DNA from: Chrysomallon squamiferum
Lineage: Eukaryota; Mollusca; Gastropoda; Neomphalida; Peltospiridae
Direction of reading: 5' to 3'
Length of the DNA stretch: 64,000 bases
NCBI GenBank assembly: GCA_012295275.1
Contig: CM022667.1
Span: 13,507,416 to 13,571,415, forward strand
The notes under the pieces were generated by a model. The model was not told the DNA's origin, made no database searches, and saw nothing but the letters and a program-made list of their open reading frames with translations. The position numbers were made by a program, and so were the translations under genes. Every line of letters begins with the position of its first letter. Position 1 is the stretch's first letter. Of the stretch, positions 11,426 through 23,654 are shown piece by piece.

Positions 11426-12400
11426 TCCACGGTTACCGTCGGTTATTGAGCAAATTTGTATTTGATTTTTTAACTTTGTCTTAGTGGCCGAGTGGTATCA
11501 TCATACGTCCTCTATTTATTCAAGCTGAGTATTGTCAGAAACCAATGTGACTTTGCTGCATTGTCAGAGTCCAGTGTGTTGTTGTATACTGTTCTGTATT
11601 ACAACAAACAAATCTGTTAGTGTTGTAAATACAACTAACAAAATCAGTACACCGAATCAGTTTACAAATGATAACGACTACGATAATAGTGGTGATGATT
11701 ACAATAACGGTGATCATGATGGTTATGTCGAGGTTCATTAAATTAAAATAGTTGTCTCACAGTAAATTATTCATTTCGTGATCATCATAACCATCATTTC
11801 GCTAACAGTATTTCAGGAAATAAAAATTAAGAACAGGAACGGTTGTAAACAAAAATCGCAAGCAATGTTCAACATAATACAGGAAGAAGCTGATTATAGT
11901 TATGGATATTTGCAAATTTTGAACAATGGACTTTCGTCAAAACACTAATAATATAAAAATTATCAACAGCAACAACATAAAATATCGGAAACGGCAGTAT
12001 CAAACAAAATTTTACTGCCCCGGTACTCAAATCTGAACCTAAAATTAATGCTTGTAAAACTGAGGAAATACAAAGAATGGCGTGCTTTGTAGGAAGCGAT
12101 TATTACGGTTACTGAGCAACATTTTTTTATGGTTATCTTGATGGCGATGTGTATCGTCTTCCGCTCACTATTCATTCGTAAATACATAGACACAGATATC
12201 TATACATACTGTGTTATTTTATCAGTATATTTTTATCAATTAGAAAATATCAACAAAACACATCGGAAATGTCAGATATATTAATTGGCTGTATAATTCC
12301 GTTCTTGTTAAAACTATGTCAAAAACCTGTTCTTAAAGAATTAAAAATATAATGCATGCGCTATTCCGAAACTCTGACTATAAAGTAAACATGAAAGTAT
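11426..12400. repeat. Duplicated non-coding block, copy 1 (partner 26780-27770)
   Basis: The block begins near a tRNA-like box-A motif (gtggccgagtggt, about 11485) and continues through lectin 3' flank-like sequence (cagaaaccaatgtgac, 11536-11552) to a poly-A at about 12401. Small frames here lack motifs, and their counterparts in the other copy differ in frame. Confidence 0.6.
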
Positions 12401-12411
12401 AAAAAAAAAAA

Positions 12412-13400
12412 AAAAGTTGCATGTATGTACTCATGCATGTTCCCTACACAATCCTTCAAGGAATTTTGAAACAAGACAATGCCTTGTAGAAATCCCATCG
12501 CCATTAAATGTTTGCCATCTACTGATCCCACTAATATACGTTTTTATAGTAGGTGGGGCTAATTGCTGTAATGACAGGAAAGCAGTGAAATGTTTTAAGT
12601 GATCCACAAGAACTGGCCGTAGTGGAGACAACAGAACTTTTCTCATGAACTCTAGCTTTTCTATTCCTGACATGCATAATAACCAGAGCTGATTCTCTAT
12701 TAACCCCCCATATTGAAATTTCCGTGTGTCTGGCCTTTTTTATTCGGAATTGTTCATCTTAACATGGCATGAATTTCTTATGTCGGCTAACATCCTAATA
12801 TCCCTTAAATATTTCAAGAGTTGTTGACTGTCTTGGACGGTACATTACAATAACATAAATAAAAATGACAGCCCGATGTCAACAGGTGTATTGATCTAAA
12901 GCAACCTCCCTTTTCCCTGTTTTTGACGACTACTTTCCCCTCCTTCAATACGAGGTCGCCTACGCAACCCTGACTAGCTTCCATTTCCTAGCTGGACTTA
13001 CACACGTCAACATGTTCCCCATCCTAAATTATTTGCCGACATTTTTGCGATACACTGAGCCCTATCTCGTCAAATGTGCCGACTATTAATGACGGAGACA
13101 AAATATCTACGTACTCAAGTTAAAATTGCCAGTATCCGACTGACCGTTTTCCACCTGTCGTTCCATTCTGAAACAATCGTGGAATCATCCATGGCCCTTT
13201 GTCTTCGTTTTCGCTGTTGAGACGGCTCGGTCGTCAAAAAACGAGAAGGCTGGTTGATCCTCCGCTTCGATCTGCCTACATTTTTCTGGGCAGACACTTT
13301 CCTTTTCTTTTGTTTTTTCAGACAATATCAGCCGTTTTTCTAACTCAAAATAGGCTGGATGGCAATGAATGAGAAAAGCAAGTAAATGTTTTCCCATCGT
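12412..13400 (-). mobile_element. Decayed tyrosine-recombinase element, copy 2
   Basis: Minus-strand frame 12673-12431 (80 aa) repeats the core-binding region of copy 1 (HLKHFTAFL, LAPPTIKTYISG). It is cut off after FLEGLCREHA, where a poly-A tract at about 12401-12416 joins it to unrelated sequence, so the catalytic part is absent. The upstream Lys/Arg-rich frame (13297-13115) is present. It starts inside the same large duplication that carries gene D. Confidence 0.65.
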
Positions 13401-13794
13401 GGCTGAAATGGGGTTTGAATGAAAGAGATTGTATTGTATAGGCTAGTCAACTAGAGTTAATTCCCTTTGGCCATTGCCTCCCCTGCAACCATTTATCACT
13501 ACCACACAGCTATCTGTATTTTCCTGACATTAAATGGGATTATAAGGTATTACGAATAATCTGTACTAACACCAAACGTCAAAACAATAATAAGTGTATA
13601 AAAAGGTCGCGCATTCGTTTCTAATAGTGATCTACAGTTTTAACTAATCCAAATCAGTTGCCCTTGACATTTCTATACAGGCATGTTTTTCCATAAATTT
13701 TTATTAATTCGGAATCATTTTCTGTAGGAGGAGGTCATCTCATTTTGTCGTAGTTGTTGTTGTTTTTGTTGTTGTTGTTGTTGTTATTATTATG

Positions 13795-13835
<41 letters not shown>

Positions 13836-15265
13836 CTGGTATACTACTAATTAGAATTTATTATATATATATCATTTAATTAAAGAGAAAAACAACAAAC
13901 CAACCTAAAAGCTCTGTGTATTTGTGAATTAGAGCCAAAATAGAAACAAAAAAGGTTCTAAAAAATACATCGATTATGTGATTATTTTTTTTTTTTCTGC
14001 TTAATCTTTACTTCATGATTAACATTCGTAGTAGTAGCGTGAGTAATAGAAGAACAAACAATTAAGTAAGCTTTATAAATATTAGTAACAGTAACGTAAT
14101 TAGTAGTGGCGGTAACAGAAGCAGTGATGTAAATAGTAGTAGCGATAACACTAACACAAGTAGTAGGAGTAGTAAGTAAATAGTATAACAATAACGTAAT
14201 TAGAAGTAGTAGAAGTAGTGGCAGTGGTGTAGTAGTAGTAGTAGCAGCAATTGTAGTAAAGTAGTAGCAGTGATAGTGGTAGTGGTAGTAGAAGTACTAG
14301 TGTTTTTTCTCTCCCTTTAGAAGTGAATATTTAATTATGTGTGAACGAATCAAAGGTTTTGGTTGAATTGTCAGTATCAAGTATAACAGAAGCAGTACAG
14401 TTGTAATCGGTTCATTTGGCGTTATTTTCTTTGTATTACCTCCCTTGTGCTCGCTATATGTTTATTCTTGTTATAAATATTTCATTTTTGATTTGAATAG
14501 CGATAGATACGCTTCGTGGGAGTGGACTGAAAAGTATTTAACTTGTTTATAGCTTGGATTCTTTCAACATCATCGGTAGACAGACACACAGAAACACAGA
14601 CGTGCTGTTATTAGCTGTTTTTCATTTCTTCAGTATATTTGAAAGTGCTCACCACTTAGATGTATTTTAAACTGATAGTTTTTCTCTCTTTTTTTATCCT
14701 TTTCTTTATTGTCTTTGATAATTTTATATATACTAAGTTTAACGAGATACTGTGTTTTATTTGTTCCTTTCGAGTTTTTATTTTTATTATAAAAAGAACA
14801 TCCCACCTTTTGATCTAATTTGTTTGATCTTTTACTAGCAACTGCTGCAGCAGTGGTAGTATTAGTAGTAGTAGCAGTAGTTCATTATTCTTCTTCTGCT
14901 TATTATTATTATTATTATTATTATTGTTGTTGTTGTTATTCAAGGACATGGTTTCGAAACCCATGTTACAATAACAGGGCTACTGATGATGTAAAGAAAT
15001 ATAACATGTTCAATGTAGTGAACTGTGAAACAAATAGAACACGTGTAACATATTGAGGTGTTGAAGAAATAGAATATTAATAATGTTTAATATATTAACT
15101 GGACGAACAGATACATTATATTGATAGTTTAAATGGTGTATTATGACAGGACAGAAATACAGTTAAGAATAACTAAACACTTTCATTATATTGACACGTT
15201 TCTGTCAAGTATATCTGGGAGAATGGTGGACAATATACAAGAGGAAAATTTGAGTATACAAAACA
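13401..15265. other. Intergenic, second copy of the 5.1-7.3 kb block
   Basis: It contains the TATAAAAAG block (near 13597), GTT/ATT repeats (about 13753-13835), AGT-rich tracts (about 14025-14295) and an ATT/GTT run (about 14902-14938). No gene is seen. Confidence 0.6.
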
Positions 15266-15700
15266 GTTTCTGAAGCACGTGACACCTGCAGTCAGATAGG
15301 TTGAAGACTGATTGTACTGGACACAGAAGAGAAAAAAAACAGCTGTTGGTGACAACATCAAAAGAAACATAGGCAGGAACTTATACATTTATAAACAACT
15401 GCTACTTCATCTAGTGTAAAGCAATACCCCTCCAATCACTACTACTAGTAAATTACTGTTACTACTACTGCTACACACTGTTATTTCTCATACTTTTTGG
15501 TTTTTTTATACGAATCTAACAGAAGAAAAAGTGGAAAACAATTTTGTTTGGGAGAATGGACAAAACGTCCATTTTGAAAAATAGGACAACAATGAATCCG
15601 ATAACTACCTGGAAGATTGCGCGGTATTAATTCCAACAAGCAAAATGTGGTGTGACATTAACTTATACTTTCAGTAAATATATATTTGTGAAAAACCGAT
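15266..15700 (+). pseudogene. Relic lectin exons 3 and 4, fourth subfamily, copy 2
   Basis: Exon 3 remnant at about 15266-15372 again ends ATAG-gcagg. The exon 4 remnant at about 15503-15700 keeps the ESD triplet with flanking NYLEDC, but TGG has become TAG just before it. Same relic as 7349-7790, carried by the large duplication. Confidence 0.75.
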
Positions 15701-16371
15701 GATAAAGTCACATGATATTTGTTGAATAAACAAAAACCAAAGTAAATTTTTTTTTTATATATTTGTTTGTTTGATCTATATGTCCATGCGTTTAAAAAAA
15801 ATGAAAAATGTAAATATCATTATCACCAACCTGTCATTCATTCATTTCTTGATTATTTTTTTTTTTTTTTTTTTACGGGTGCTTATAACCGCAATGTTTT
15901 GAATAATTAAAATGACAGCCAGAACAATATCAGTAAGAAAAGGAATAAACAAATGAGATGTAGTACAGATATTAAGTGATGATTATTTCCTAGAAGAATT
16001 AAACAACACTGAAGGGATTAAAAGGTATGATCGATGAAAACAAAAATTAGCAAAATCAAATAAAAACTGTATTAAATTTAAACAGTCAGATTCACTCAGC
16101 ATTGCTGAGTAAACCACAACATACTGAAACTGTTGAGAATTCAGTACTAAGACTGCAAGCAAACTGTACAGAAATAAGCGAATGTGACAAATACAAACAG
16201 AAACTGAACAATAAAAATACAACTAAAGAAAAATTGTTTTTCAGTTTATTTATTTAACTGACCTGCATTACAATTCTCATATAAGTCGAAGAAAATCTGC
16301 TTGAAGATATGATGTTTTATTATTATTTTATTTTTATTTTTTTGGTTGCTCCTCAGGTTCTTACGATTAAT
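15701..16371. other. Spacer between relic 2 and gene D, no gene seen
   Basis: Convergent AT-rich spacer with a T-homopolymer (about 15857-15874). Short frames have no motifs. Confidence 0.5.
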
Positions 16372-17326
16372 TTAGAGGTTTTCACATATGTATTTGAAAC
16401 GTCTTTTACATCCAACATCTGCCCATTTGTTGAAACGAGATAAAAATATAGTGCAGTCTTCATGGTCGAAATTATCAGGTTCAGTTTCATTCCAATTTGT
16501 ATAAATGGCTTTTTCGCCATTCTCCCACACATACGTTTTCTCCTCAACTTCATCAGTTAATCCGATGTAAAATTTGTCGAGATTTGACCCTGTAAAACAA
16601 ATGAATGTAAATGTAGTAATAGTAATAGCAGTAGTAGCGGTGGTATAGGAATAACAATAGCGATGAAGCAGCAATAGCAGAGACAGAGGCAGGAAAACAA
16701 GTAGAAGTGGAAGCAGTGTTAATAGTAACAGTAGGAGAGCTAGTAAGAAGTATTGTTGTAGTGGGAGTAGTTACTAAAAAGCATTCATTGCAGAGCTTTC
16801 CAAAATTAATAACTGCCAGGGAAAGTATAGTTTTTGTTCATGAAATTTGAGGCAGAATGAAATTGTGTTTGCTTGAAATTTATGTTTGATAACAGACAAA
16901 ATCTGCTGATGTAGGTTTATCGAGTCATACTGCTATCTGATGTCGTTAGAGTATGTAGTCCAAAGTCATAAGTGCATAGCATGGGGACAGTATTGCGAGG
17001 TGAATTTGTATATATTTAAATAGTCAGGATTGGAAGTGAGGCATTTTGGTGAGATAAACATAGATAACTGCTGCCAATAGTGATTGTAAAGAGATTTCAC
17101 TGCAATAGTTCAAGTGGTACTAGATTTCGTATTCATAGCAGTAACAGTTGTAGCAGTCGTTAAGGTAGTAGTAGTAATACTAATTGTAGTAGCAGCAATA
17201 GAAGTGACAGAAAAAGTAGTAGTAGTAGCAGTAGCAATGGCAGTTATTGTTGTCGTAGTAGTTGTAGTAGTAATAGTAATACTACTGATCAAATGAAACA
17301 AACACATAAATAAATAAATAAACAAA

Positions 17327-17357
<31 letters not shown>

Positions 17358-18475
17358 AAAGGTAAATAAGAAAACAGCAGACACACCTATGTTTGAGAGG
17401 TAGCTCGACAAAATTCTGTTTTTTTCTTCCGTGTCTAACACGATCAGTCTTGATCCCAGCTGGCCGCAAGCAACACGTGCCTCAGCAAATGTTTCAGGAT
17501 CTTCAGACAACTTGAAGCACAGTGTTCCCCAAAACACGAAACCCTCATCAATCGGACAGAAATCTATGAAACGAAAACAACTATATAACAGTCACTACAA
17601 TAATATTTTTATATACATAATTATGCACACATAGTTACCGCCGTTATCACCACAAAATTTAAAAAAAATAAAAAAATCAGACGATTACAATATAATGTAA
17701 AATTCATACTGTCACGATAGAAACATAAAATTCATTTCACTACCATACAAAGATAAAATTTTAGCTGTTGCCATAAAAAGATGAAGTTGAACATAATGTT
17801 ATTCAAAGATCAAATTCAAACAGCTAGTATATAGAGAAAACGATTCAAATGAGACTGTTGCCAAGCAAAATAAAAAATTCAGAATGTTACCACTGAAAAG
17901 TCAGATTATTATTATTATTATAATACAAAGGTTAAATTTAGCGTGCTACCTGAAGGAATGTAATAGTGCTTCCAGTTTGCCGTGTCAGACGTACTGACGT
18001 AAGTACCAACCCTCACAGAATAATGGCGACATTTTCCGTTGTAGTAGGCAAACGAAAGGCATTCAGGATTCTTGGTGCAGTCAGAGCCACAGTGCATCAT
18101 GGTCTTGACGCCAGTGGCTTCGTATATTTCAGCGTTAGGTGCAGTGAAGTAATCATATTTTTGTTTCTCAATCCAAATCCATCTTGTTCCAATGCAACTT
18201 CAATGACAGTAAAATAAAACTATTTTCATTACTTGTATTAAATAGTGACATTTAGTAAGATATAATTCAGTTGATGACGTTAATCTGTTTTTCCTTCTAT
18301 CACTTCATCCACTCATTTACCGTATATGTCTATTTGTCTATACGCATACATCCAAACTATTATTCTATTTTAACATAAATAAAAAGTGTACGTATATTTA
18401 TACATACCTGTCTGCCATTTTAGAACACACGAAAACAGCTGACAACAGCACAAACTGGAGGAAAGTGTTTTGCAT
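16372..18475 (-). CDS. Secreted PAN/apple + C-type lectin protein, gene D (intact, 236 aa, EPD motif)
   Basis: Minus-strand exons are 18475-18408, 18197-17950, 17563-17387 and 16589-16372. The total is 711 nt, in frame to TAA. Its closest relatives are C and J. It has a class II leader (MQNTFLQFVLLSAVFVCS) and PAN core MMHCGSDCTKNPECLSFAYYNGKC (17 of these residues are identical or near-identical in C). The CTLD first half begins FCPIDEGFVFWGTLCFK. The second half has KFYIGLTDEVEEKTYVWENG, NWNETEPDN, HEDC, KWADVGC and KYICENL. The triplet is EPD, against EPN in gene C, in an otherwise nearly identical lectin half. The Asn-to-Asp change falls on a residue that contacts Ca and sugar in classical CTLDs, so ligand specificity may have shifted (inference). 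Confidence 0.87.
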
Positions 18476-19857
18476 TATGTCTAAATACATTTTTAGTGAA
18501 GAAAACGACGAAGTGAACAGGTCGTAATAAATATCAATGTTTGAGCTGATCGTAAGTCAAAATTCACCAAGCATCGATTAGCAGCTTTAATATGAAACGT
18601 TGCTGCACTGTATTTAATTTTTAATGCACAACTGAAGGCTTGTTTTACATCTATTTATTTTTTAATCAATAATCGTAAAGTATATGTTTATATATATATA
18701 TGTATGTATGTATGTGTGTGTGTAAATATATTTTAATAACTAGATAAATGCGGTATGAACGTACGCATGTATGAATGTATCTATGGGCGTATGTTAATGT
18801 ATTAAATTGACGGATGTTTTCAGTTTTTGGTTTTTCATGATATATACCAGATAATTTCTATCTAATTAAGTTTATAGATTTTTCATGAAAGTATTTTCCT
18901 GAAATAGGTAAACTAATTTATTTGTCATATGTGAGAGGAATCCTTTTTGATTAGCAACTAAGGATGTTTTATTATTATTATCTTTCTGAGATTGAAATAA
19001 TCAATAGGGGCCGATGCGGACAGTTGATCCTGGGAACTGTTATAACCAGGTTCTATACGGAATGAACCACACTGCACGTAAAACATGCAACAACCAGCAG
19101 CAGTGACAAATGCGACAGAAACCTGTTTATTCGTTTATGACAAGTGTTTGTTTATTCCCTAGTACAAAATTTTGTATTGTACATTTCTGAAAATGTTCTG
19201 ACAGTCATATTACTCACTGTTGTTGAATAAATGTTTTTTTTTTTTTATTCCCTAGTACAAGAATTTGTTAAATTTGTTATCGTCTTTGCGTACACTTCTC
19301 ACTTACTAAGCAATAAAAATCTATATTTTTCTGGTAGGTCACAGTAGTACTCTCTGTTGGCAATAAATATTTTCAGACGTCAAACTCAAAATTTTGCCAA
19401 ACAATGAATGTGTTTGCCTTTATATATTAAAATAAATACAGCAGAAACAAAAAACACGAGAATAAAAAAATGAGAGATAAAAGTAAAACAGAGGAATAAC
19501 CGTCAGAAATACAACTCATCAAAAGCAAACAAAGAATGCAACAAAAGAAAATAACAGAATTCTATTTGACACAACTGACTGCTTTCAAACCAGATATCGG
19601 TTTACATTGATTCATTGATTTTGTATGCATTTACACCTCTCTCTGAATGATTAAATATTGAATTTCAAGCATAAACTGTGAATAATAATGACTTGCTCTG
19701 TTGTATTATTAAAAGATCTCTAGTTATAACAGGTTTTGCTAAAATATTTTTTATTAGGACTCTATATTTGATAATCATTATTAGTCTAAGTTTCACGGAG
19801 TTTCATTTGTTATATTAACTGAACTGACAGTTGTAAATAGAAAAGTTAACAGTTAAG
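18476..19857. other. Intergenic between D and E, no gene seen
   Basis: TATG/TGTG repeats occur near 18695-18722. A block at about 18994-19090 (ggggccgatgcgg, ggttctatacggaatgaacc) is repeated at about 44398-44465. The last 60-100 bases match the 5' flanks of other class III leaders. No coding region is seen. Confidence 0.5.
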
Positions 19858-19949
19858 ATGAAAACCTTTCTCATGAAAGAAATCTGGGTTTTGGCTCTAT
19901 TTGTGGATTATAAAAGTGCAGAAAGGTACATATAAATATGCTTACAGAC

Positions 19950-20043
<94 letters not shown>
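19950..20043. repeat. (GA)n microsatellite in intron 1 of E
   Basis: GA dinucleotide run. The Arg-Glu and Leu-Ser frames across it are artefacts. Confidence 0.95.
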
Positions 20044-20045
<2 letters not shown>

Positions 20046-20827
20046 TATCTTGTTACTGTTTCACTATTATCATCATCATCATTGGTAATCTTCAAAATCT
20101 AGTTGTTAAATTTGTAATATTGCTGTGCATGTCTACCCCTTGTTATCAAGTTTAAGTCAGTATTCTGATTCTGTTTTTGTTCTTTTCTTTCAATGCTGTC
20201 ATTTTGTTGTTGTTTTATTCGTGGGGTTTTTCAGGGTTTTTTTTCAGAAATATCTGGGAACAGAAGTAACGTTCTTAAAATTAGGATATCAACCTCTATT
20301 TTGATTATAAAAACACACATATCTATTCTTTGTTTTACTAGATGTTTTATTAATAACTGCAGGAGCACCCGTTCATCTGTTTGGATTAGAAATCTAAATT
20401 TTAACGATGTCGATGTAAACTATGGGCTCCTATCTTCTCTAGATGGAATTACAAACGCTGAGGCTTATGGGATACGATGTGCTTGAGATTTTCAAATTAC
20501 AACAGTTACTCCAAATCACCTGGCTGGAAATATTTCTATTTGAATGCAGGTAACGTAGATTTATTTGTTTATTCGTTAGTACTATACTAGTTATTACTGA
20601 TTTTATTTTAATATTATTAATATAATTTTTGTTTTCTTATATATTTAATTGTTCCAGATGATAAGAGTAGAGTTGGATCTTGAATAACTTTCGACTGTTA
20701 TGATTTACACACAAAGATGCACAGACATACATAACTTTTATACGTAGATACCTCACCGAAAATTGTATGTGTACTTATATGAATAAATAAATAAACACAT
20801 AAATATATAAGTACATGCATAAAATTG

Positions 20828-20883
20828 CATAAGCATATAACAATAACAACAACAATAACAACAACAACAACAACAACAACAAC

Positions 20884-20971
<88 letters not shown>
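20828..20971. repeat. (AAC)n/(AAT)n microsatellite in intron 2 of E
   Basis: AAC triplets run into a long uninterrupted AAT run. An imperfect version lies at the matching place in gene L (45540-45650). Confidence 0.95.
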
Positions 20972-21324
20972 GTAAATCAATTAGTTGTTAAGAAGCACGT
21001 TATTTGTAATGAAAAAATCATTTTAAATATCTAAGACGTGAAAGAAAGAAATTAACTGTTTTACAGGTTCATGTCCAGTAGAAGACGGGTTTGTGTTCTT
21101 GGACGAAGTGCATCTGTGTATGAAGGCTTTTGTGGATAAGAAAACATTTTCTCAAGCACGTGGCGCCTGCAGTCAGATAGGTTCAAGACTGATTGTACTG
21201 GACTCAAAAGAGAAAAACACAGCTGTTGGTGACTACATCCAAGCAAACATAGGTAGGAATTGAAATAATCTTCTACCACATATAGAATTTATCTCTGCAA
21301 TTGTAAATAAAACATTCGCTTTAA

Positions 21325-21374
21325 AATTATTGTTGTTGTTGTTGTTCTTCTTCTTCTTGTTCTTTTTTCTTCTT

Positions 21375-21405
<31 letters not shown>

Positions 21406-21490
21406 TTATTATTATTAGTAGTAGTAGTACTGTTGTAGCTTTTGTTGTCTTTGTTGTTACTATTATTATTGTTGTTCTTTTATCGTTATT
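21325..21490. repeat. TTG/TTC/ATT triplet repeats in intron 3 of E
   Basis: Clustered GTT, TTC and ATT runs without coding potential. Confidence 0.85.
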
Positions 21491-21709
21491 GTTTTATTAA
21501 TACTGTTTATATCATTATACAAATACAGAGGAACGTTTGTACATCGGACTGACTGATGAAGTTACAGAAGACGTGTATGTTTGGTATTTCAGCAGTTCAG
21601 GCAGTGTTTTTCATTTGAGGACTGTATTATTTTATATTTTCCGTTGAACACATGGCATGATGTCGAATGTTCCCGAAGTCAGAATTACATTTGTGAGAAA
21701 TCAGTGTGA

Positions 21710-22269
21710 TTTTCTAGATTGTCAGAAATCGATTGTTTTCTGTATTATCACAAACAAAATGTAATATTAAAATCAGTTTTGTCAGTTCTTAATACTTGAT
21801 GAATGAGCAGTGTTTATAAATGACAACGACGTTGGTGATGATTATGATTATAATGATCATGACGATAATGATAAATGTCATGTTACTGTTCAATGTCTCA
21901 TGATTGTCATCATGCTGTTTCCTCTGTCATTAATGAAAAGAAGATTTTATTTAAAAATAGGAATCAGCAATTTCTAAAAAAAAAAGCGTTTTACCGAGGA
22001 CGGCCAAAGGCCGTTCGCATTTTGACAAACATCAACATAGCAGCACTGAAATGTCACTCTCTTGAAAACCAACAAATATTACCCCAGCTATATTGATTTA
22101 CATTATTCCATTGATTCTTTGTCAGTATATATCATCTGCATGAACTACCAAGAAGAAAAAAGTAATAATAAACGAACATGATATCGTATGATGGCATTAA
22201 CTGATTTCTCGAGTTTCATGTTGTTCTTATTAATGCAACACAAAACACAATAACGTCGTGGTATTCTGA
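21710..22269. other. Intergenic after E, no gene seen
   Basis: AT-rich 3' flank. A short GC-rich palindrome (acggcc/ggccgt) lies near 21998-22014. No recognisable gene. Confidence 0.45.
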
Positions 22270-22393
22270 ATACGAACTTGCTTCTATTGTAAACATGAAC
22301 AGTGTTTAATCGGAACCAAATACAGATACACACAGCGTGGTACAAATTATTACACTGGTTAATTTGGTTGAAATTCGTTCATTTTTGCGAGAG
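22270..22393 (+). promoter_or_regulatory. Class I leader promoter/5' UTR module, orphan leader
   Basis: It matches the modules at 1520-1623 and 59930-60025: gaaccaaatacagata, gtacaaattattacactgg, tttggttgaaattcgttca, then gcgagag before the ATG. Confidence 0.45.
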
Positions 22394-22455
22394 ATGCATT
22401 ACTCACGATATATTTTGTTGGTAGCGTTTGTAATCTGTTGCCATAGTAACGAGAG
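22394..22455 (+). CDS. Orphan class I leader exon (possible alternative exon 1 of gene F)
   Basis: An intact 62-nt exon encodes MHYSRYILLVAFVICCHSNE plus AG and is followed by a gtatgt donor. It has its full upstream module but no class I PAN exon behind it. The next family exon on this strand is the class III PAN exon of F at 24070, whose phase matches. Splicing 22455 to 24070 would give a 717-nt open frame with F exons 2-4. Whether this happens is unknown; otherwise it is a left-over exon. Confidence 0.55.
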
Positions 22456-22617
22456 GTATGTAATATTCTGTGTTATTATATTGCTAACTACTGAGGAAAG
22501 AGACAAGATAAAATGTACAACAAAGTTCTGTGATATTGCAATAAGAGAAATGTATTGTTATAAAACAAAATCAAACCGAATGGAAATTAACTTTTCATTG
22601 TTTGATTTTAATTTTCT

Positions 22618-22629
22618 TTAATAATAATA

Positions 22630-22688
<59 letters not shown>
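22618..22688. repeat. (AAT)n microsatellite
   Basis: AAT triplet run downstream of the orphan leader, at the position where other class I genes have ATT-rich intron 1. Confidence 0.95.
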
Positions 22689-23654
22689 CAATATTTAAAA
22701 GAAAAATTATATTTTCTTATAGAAAAATAAAAGTATAGACTTTATAGAAACAGGAACAAGATTCATACAGAAAGAGCCTAAGCAAATAAGAATTATATAA
22801 AATGTATTGGTTTGAGAAGGCGTCCGAGTAAATTTCAGATTGCTGAGTTAAGTTTATTTATATCTCTTCACAGAATAATAACAAGAACAATCACAACAAC
22901 AAAACATACTAAAGAAAATTAAATTAAAATAAGTAACATGAAAGATAAAACTAAGAAACAAGTAAAACAAAAGAGTAATAATCAAAATGAAACTTATTAA
23001 AAAATTAAAATAAAACAAAATAAATAAATAAATAATATAAAAGCGAACAAACTAACAAAAGAAAAAACCAAAGAAAAAAGCAAAACACAGAAAAATAATC
23101 CAATAAAAAAAAAGCAAAAAAAAACAAAACAAAAACAGTAAAGGAAAACGATGAAGGAAAGAAGAAAACATAATCTGTATAAAATTACATTTGATACAAC
23201 TGTCTGTTCTGAAACATTGATTTTAGTCATTTTGTATACAATTGCATTCCTCTCCGAATGATTTCAAATTAAATTCCAAATTTAGTCAGTATCATAATTA
23301 CCATAATGTTAGTCTCAGTCGTTGATGTAAACACAGGCGAAGGTGTTGTTGACGTTGATTATTTTGATGACATTTGAGATGATGTCAACTTTTCCGGTGA
23401 TTGTGTGTTGTGTATTTATATTTATTGATTCCGAGATAGTGTCGAATGTTAAAAAATGTAGTCATTAAAAATTAATTCATTTGAGTGATTACAACAATTA
23501 TACTGAACGTTTTCATGTCCTTCGGCTTAATTCCACATTTTGTTAAAGTTAAATTTCTGTCTAAAAGTTTTCTGTTTTAACTGTTTCTAAGAACTAATGT
23601 TTAACTAATTAGCAGCGTAAGTTTCACGGAGTTTCATTTGTGTTAAGAGCGAAA
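22689..23654. other. Non-coding flank, no gene seen
   Basis: A-rich sequence with AAAC/AAAT repeats, related to 52860-53340 and 61920-62400, followed by a class III-type 5' flank (ttcacggagtttcatttg near 23620). No gene. Confidence 0.5.

Larger units (their letters stand above)
19858..21709 (+). pseudogene. PAN + C-type lectin pseudogene E
   Basis: Four exons are recognisable. Exon 1 (19858-19925) encodes a weakened class III leader (MKTFLMKEIWVLALFVDYKSAE). Exon 2 (20363-20549) is 187 nt instead of 248. A 61-bp deletion after GIRC puts TGA in frame and removes two PAN cysteines, and the first PAN Cys is already Ser. Exon 3 (21067-21252) is fully open (SCPVEDGFVFLDEVHLCMK). Exon 4 (21539-21709) has lost about 50 nt, including the sugar-site triplet, and is frame-shifted, though WHDVECSRSQNYICE is still visible. 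It cannot make the full protein. Gene L shares the same exon 2 deletion. Confidence 0.85.

Noticed and set aside
20753-21034. Long poly-Tyr/Ile/Cys/Thr/Leu/Asn reading frames, here and across the window (for example 5366-5569, 32793-33060, 56001-56473, 57403-59329)
   Set aside because: They are translations of ATT, AAC, CTA or GTA microsatellites, present in several frames and on both strands, without conserved ends or domains.
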